Source of the DNA: JBOGNO01 sp050747245
GTDB lineage: Bacteria > Acidobacteriota > Terriglobia > Acidiferrales > UBA7541
Reading direction: 5' to 3'
Length of the DNA stretch: 64,000 nt
NCBI GenBank assembly: GCA_050747245.1
Contig: JBOGNO010000001.1
Location: 464,219-528,218 of the forward strand
This document shows, piece after piece, positions 61,737 to 64,000 of this stretch (positions are counted from its first letter, which is position 1; the number at the start of each line of letters is the position of its first letter). The notes beneath the pieces were generated by a model. The model had not been told where the DNA came from. It saw only the letters and a program-made list of their open reading frames with translations, and made no database searches. The translations under genes and the position numbers were made by a program.

Positions 61737-62909
61737 TTGCTACAAACCCAGTTACACACGCGAGCCTTTTGTCACGTGATCGCGCTAATCGTCTTTCTCT
61801 CGATTCCTCCCGTCCCTGCACTGCAGGGGCCGGACAAACCGCCCCTCCATGACACTGACGCGCCTCTGTGGAAAGTGGACCTCAAGCCGATCGGCCTCGC
61901 GAAAGTTACGATTAGCATTTGGCCAAGTGGCTTTGATTTTGCAGATGCCGACACATTGGTCGTGGCATGGCTCCTGCCCGAGCAAACCCAAGCGCCTCTC
62001 AATTTATCACCCAATGTTGCGGTCCCTGCAAAGCTGAACGTGGCCTTGCTGGATGCCCAGACAGGGAAACTACGCTCCAAGTATGAACTGACTGTGCCTT
62101 CCCGCCCTGTGCAGGTTTACGTCACGGCCCGAGGAAATCTTCTTATCAGTAGTGGCGAATCCCTTCGGCTGCTCTCTCTCGCATTTAAGGAACTCAAGGA
62201 AGTGCATTTTGCGAAGCCACCCGCCGGCGGTACTCATTTCAAAATTTCGCCGGGCGGCCGAAGATTGTTCGTTTGCCCTTCTACAGCGGATGGTTTGCAG
62301 GCGCAACTCTTGGACGCGGACACCCTTCAAGTGGTCGACGCCTTCCCCGCAAACTTTTCACCCATTAGCTATTATCCCGGAGACCGCTTCACCCTGGCAT
62401 ACGATAACAAACCACCGAATTTCTTCATTCGAGATGCAGGGGAATCCTGGCAACTCTTTCCGGCCCACACATCTGCTAAACAGCCTCAAAACCCGGTCCA
62501 CACCTCCTATAGTTTCCTGAACGAGACCACCCTGATCACTCAATCTTTATCTTCCTCGTGCTGCTTTTCGGTTCTGACCCCCGAGGGCAAAATGCTCTTT
62601 ACCGAGAGCCTGCCGAAAGGTCATATGTGGGGAAGCGTCACGACGTCCCGTGACGGGCACTACTTCGCCATTGAACAAGATCGAATGCGGGGACTCACCA
62701 TTCCGACTCTTGATATGTACGCGTTCGGATCTGCCGATCAACTCGTAATTTACAGCCTCTCCAACCAAGCCGAAGTCTTTCGCGTGAAAGTTCAGGGCGT
62801 CTCACCGTGGTACCCAAAGCCTCTTTTCCAACAGTACGCGCTTTCTCCAGACGGCTCACTCGTTGCCATGATCACGAAGGGAGTCGTAACGACCTACCGC
62901 GTCCCGTGA
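61737..62909 (+). CDS. Exported propeller-like protein of unknown function
   Basis: 390 residues from TTG 61737 (GTG 61776 is an alternative that starts at the signal peptide VIALIVFLSIPPVPALQ). The frame runs upstream to 61416 but overlaps the antitoxin, so that part is rejected. The mature protein has WD/YVTN-like strands (KISPGGRRLFVCPSTADGLQ, LLDADTLQVVDAFPAN, SVTTSRDGHYFAIEQ, YALSPDGSLVAM), suggesting a seven-bladed propeller. No catalytic motif. Acidobacterial genomes hold many such proteins. Confidence 0.75.
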   Translation: MLQTQLHTRAFCHVIALIVFLSIPPVPALQGPDKPPLHDTDAPLWKVDLKPIGLAKVTISIWPSGFDFADADTLVVAWLLPEQTQAPLNLSPNVAVPAKLNVALLDAQTGKLRSKYELTVPSRPVQVYVTARGNLLISSGESLRLLSLAFKELKEVHFAKPPAGGTHFKISPGGRRLFVCPSTADGLQAQLLDADTLQVVDAFPANFSPISYYPGDRFTLAYDNKPPNFFIRDAGESWQLFPAHTSAKQPQNPVHTSYSFLNETTLITQSLSSSCCFSVLTPEGKMLFTESLPKGHMWGSVTTSRDGHYFAIEQDRMRGLTIPTLDMYAFGSADQLVIYSLSNQAEVFRVKVQGVSPWYPKPLFQQYALSPDGSLVAMITKGVVTTYRVP

Positions 62910-63033
62910 CGGATTCGAATGGCCGGGCGCCCCATTCCTCGGCCGCTGCAGCAGTCGGAGTGTGTGAATCCTGCCTTAGTCCGTGGACACCGCCCCAATG
63001 TCTTTCCTGGGGGCGATTGTGGACTTTTCTTCC

Positions 63034-63070
63034 GGGTGCCCCATGCGCCGTCCTTGCGCGTGGGGATTTT
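63034..63070. repeat. Hairpin repeat unit 1 (GGGTGCCCCAT...GTGGGGATTTT)
   Basis: CCCCATGCGC and GCGCGTGGGG pair over 10 bp with one G-T pair, flanked by GGGTG and ATTTT. Same outer sequence as unit 2. Confidence 0.6.
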
Positions 63071-63130
63071 CCCTGCTCCCAACGCAGGCCCCGCTCCGCA
63101 AGTGACCCCGCCCGCTGGCCCCAAACGCTG

Positions 63131-63166
63131 TCATGCTGAGTCCGCCCTTGGCGGACGAAGCATCTC
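63131..63166. repeat. Hairpin repeat with TCATGCTGAG...GAAGCATCTC ends
   Basis: Nested inverted repeats ATGCT-gag-TCCGCC-ctt-GGCGGA-cga-AGCAT. It resembles the dispersed TCATNCTGAGCG...GAAGNATCTC intergenic repeats known from many bacterial phyla. Confidence 0.55.
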
Positions 63167-63202
63167 TCTTAAAATGAGCCTTTCCTCCATTCCTGAATTT
63201 CA

Positions 63203-63250
63203 GGGTGCCCCATCCTTCGTCCGTCTTGAAGGACGAAGGGTGGGGATTTT
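63203..63250. repeat. Hairpin repeat unit 2 (GGGTGCCCCAT...GTGGGGATTTT)
   Basis: A 15-bp stem: the CCCCATCCTTCGTCC arm and its partner GGACGAAGGGTGGGG, with one G-T pair and an 8-base loop. It is the longest hairpin in the cluster. Confidence 0.65.
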
Positions 63251-63262
63251 GACTTGGTCCGT

Positions 63263-63298
63263 GGGTGCCCACCCTTTGCTTTCTAAGGGTGCGGATTT
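63263..63298. repeat. Hairpin repeat unit 3 (degenerate)
   Basis: CACCCTT-N8-AAGGGTG, with the same GGGTGCCC and GGATTT flanks as units 1 and 2. Confidence 0.5.
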
Positions 63299-63360
63299 CA
63301 TGTTTTCTCTAGCCTGATCGCCTCGCAGAAGGCCCGCGGCTATCTCCTTCCCTTGCCTCC

Positions 63361-63394
63361 ACTTCTGATTTCTTACTTCTTACTTCTGATTTCT
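63361..63394. repeat. Two 13-bp direct repeats upstream of the last promoter
   Basis: ACTTCTGATTTCT at 63361-63373 and again at 63382-63394, start-to-start 21 bases (two helical turns), ending 10 bases before the -35 element. The arrangement suits an activator or autoregulator site. Confidence 0.5.
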
Positions 63395-63404
63395 AATTTT
63401 CCCC

Positions 63405-63434
63405 TTGACTCTGATTATCCTGTCGTGATATAAT
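63405..63434 (+). promoter_or_regulatory. Sigma-70 promoter of the last gene
   Basis: TTGACT (63405-63410), 18-base spacer, perfect TATAAT (63429-63434). Transcription would begin near 63441, giving a leader of about 178 bases. Confidence 0.75.
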
Positions 63435-63440
63435 TCTTGT

Positions 63441-63618
63441 GTTACTGGCCTGTAACTCGGGTTGCTGTTGGCGCCCCAACCGTCCGGCGCGCGCGATTCT
63501 TCCGGACGCCTCCCAGGGACCGCATCAGCTGCCCGCGAAATCCAAAACGCTAATTGTGTTGCCGTCCCGCTATGCGGGACGATTCGCTTTTTTAGCTCGA
63601 AAAAAGGAGAAAGAAAAA
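63441..63618 (+). promoter_or_regulatory. Structured 5' leader, candidate cis-regulatory RNA
   Basis: The leader holds three GC hairpins: GTTGG/CCAAC (63467-63480), CGTCCGG/CCGGACG (63481-63508), and GTCCCGC/GCGGGAC (63564-63580). A CTTTTTT/AAAAAAG inverted repeat (63587-63606) then overlaps the AAAGGAGA Shine-Dalgarno at 63603-63610. The GTCCCGC stem followed by T6 resembles an intrinsic terminator with a short offset, and the T6/A6 pairing could mask the ribosome-binding site. I know no riboswitch family with this layout. Confidence 0.45.
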
Positions 63619-64000
63619 ATGTCCACCAACACCCAGCACTCGCAAATTCTCTCGGACCCTGTTCTTCCAACCGCCACGCCCCGCTCTCCGCTGCATAACA
63701 TTGACGTCTCTCATCACGCCCGGCGCTGTTCCATCTGCCGCCATCGCGACCGCCTCGAAATCGAACACGAATTCCTCATGTGGCGCAGCCCGGAAATCAT
63801 CGCCAAGCAATACGAGCTTCCCGGCCGCTCCTCCATTTACTGGCACGCCCACGCGACCGGTCTTTATGTACTGCGCCAGCGCAACGTGCGCGCCGCCCTT
63901 GAATACATCATCGAGCAGGTCGAAGACATCGCCCCCACCTGCACCGATGTAGTCATCCGCGCCGTGCGCGCCTACACGCGCATCAACGACCGCGGCCAGT
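63619..64000 (+). CDS. Putative DNA-binding-like protein, partial (runs off the window)
   Basis: 127 codons without a stop to the window end, from ATG 63619 behind AAAGGAGA. It has an N-terminal Cys/His segment (HHARRCSICRHRDR) and a segment resembling a helix-turn-helix (PEIIAKQYELPGRSSIYWHAH). I recall similar conserved acidobacterial proteins of unknown function; the fold could serve as a regulator or a phage small-terminase-like protein. The C-terminal part continues beyond the window, so length and domains are unknown. Confidence 0.7.
   Translation, partial: MSTNTQHSQILSDPVLPTATPRSPLHNIDVSHHARRCSICRHRDRLEIEHEFLMWRSPEIIAKQYELPGRSSIYWHAHATGLYVLRQRNVRAALEYIIEQVEDIAPTCTDVVIRAVRAYTRINDRGQ

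Larger units (their letters stand above)
62910..63400. other. Non-coding, repeat-rich intergenic region
   Basis: About 490 bases without a credible gene. It holds a cluster of imperfect hairpin repeats (63034-63298) and two 13-bp direct repeats at 63361 and 63382, just before the promoter of the last gene. Reading frames in it lack ribosome-binding sites and recognisable motifs. Confidence 0.7.

Noticed and set aside
1..64000. CRISPR arrays, tRNA and rRNA genes, prophage
   Set aside because: No regularly spaced direct repeats, cloverleaf structures, rRNA sequence or phage structural genes could be recognised by reading both strands.

Overview
The window is a high-GC chromosomal segment of a Gram-negative bacterium, most probably an acidobacterium (Acidobacteriota, Terriglobia-like). 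This is an inference from gene content: two large MacB/FtsX-type 'orphan' permeases beside a PadR regulator, a VWFA-related secreted protein, a giant LptC-LptA fusion, TonB with a Gly/Val/Pro-rich linker, frequent TTG/GTG starts, and hairpin-forming intergenic repeats. No rRNA, tRNA, CRISPR array, prophage or intact transposon was found. Nearly all DNA is coding on one strand or the other.

Layout. 1-4.2 kb: an M28 membrane peptidase, a secreted protein of unknown function and two small atypical genes closed by an intrinsic terminator. 4.2-9.4 kb: smc, purC behind a clear sigma-70 promoter, and a Fis-type small regulator. 9.5-16 kb: a secreted TPR-like protein, an SDR oxidoreductase, a redox cluster (MarR, pirin, DoxX, nitroreductase), dcd, an HU/IHF protein and TonB. 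16-18.7 kb: an M50 protease and an amino-acid permease. 18.8-33.3 kb: a long leftward housekeeping block running (in transcription order) lptC/A fusion, lptB, rpoN, rapZ, msbA-like ABC exporter, yicC, gmk, rpoZ, coaBC, uracil-DNA glycosylase and an EamA transporter, with priA beyond it. This block joins LPS export, sigma-54, nucleotide and CoA synthesis. 33.4-35.5 kb: a two-gene bacterial-microcompartment module (one hexameric shell protein plus a CoA-acylating aldehyde dehydrogenase with an unusual C-terminal extension). 35.7-38.8 kb: a GAF-GGDEF cyclase diverging from rodZ and a repeat protein. 38.8-42.6 kb: a four-gene nucleoside salvage operon (pdp, nupC, punA, cdd).

42.8-50.6 kb: AsmA, an inositol-phosphatase-family enzyme, a VWA protein, a fused MoaD-MoaE molybdopterin synthase, a TIGR01777 epimerase, a Ycf48-like propeller, a Tat-exported SRPBCC protein and an anti-sigma/anti-anti-sigma pair. 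50.6-56.6 kb: PadR plus two paralogous permeases, then an IS3-type remnant. 56.7-61.6 kb: a 1-Cys peroxiredoxin lying between two copies of a ~55-bp sequence, a membrane-anchored TPR protein, a dGTPase, a MacB-type permease and a PIN/antitoxin pair. 61.7-64 kb: a secreted beta-propeller-like protein, a repeat-rich intergenic region of about 700 bases, and a structured leader with a strong promoter in front of a DNA-binding-like gene that runs off the end.

The best candidates for something new are the minimal microcompartment module, with its two-part C-terminal extension on the aldehyde dehydrogenase, and the structured leader at 63.4-63.6 kb. Starts were re-chosen from Shine-Dalgarno sequences, promoters and family alignment where the longest reading frame looked too long. 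Functions rest on recognised motifs and recall of families, not on database searches.
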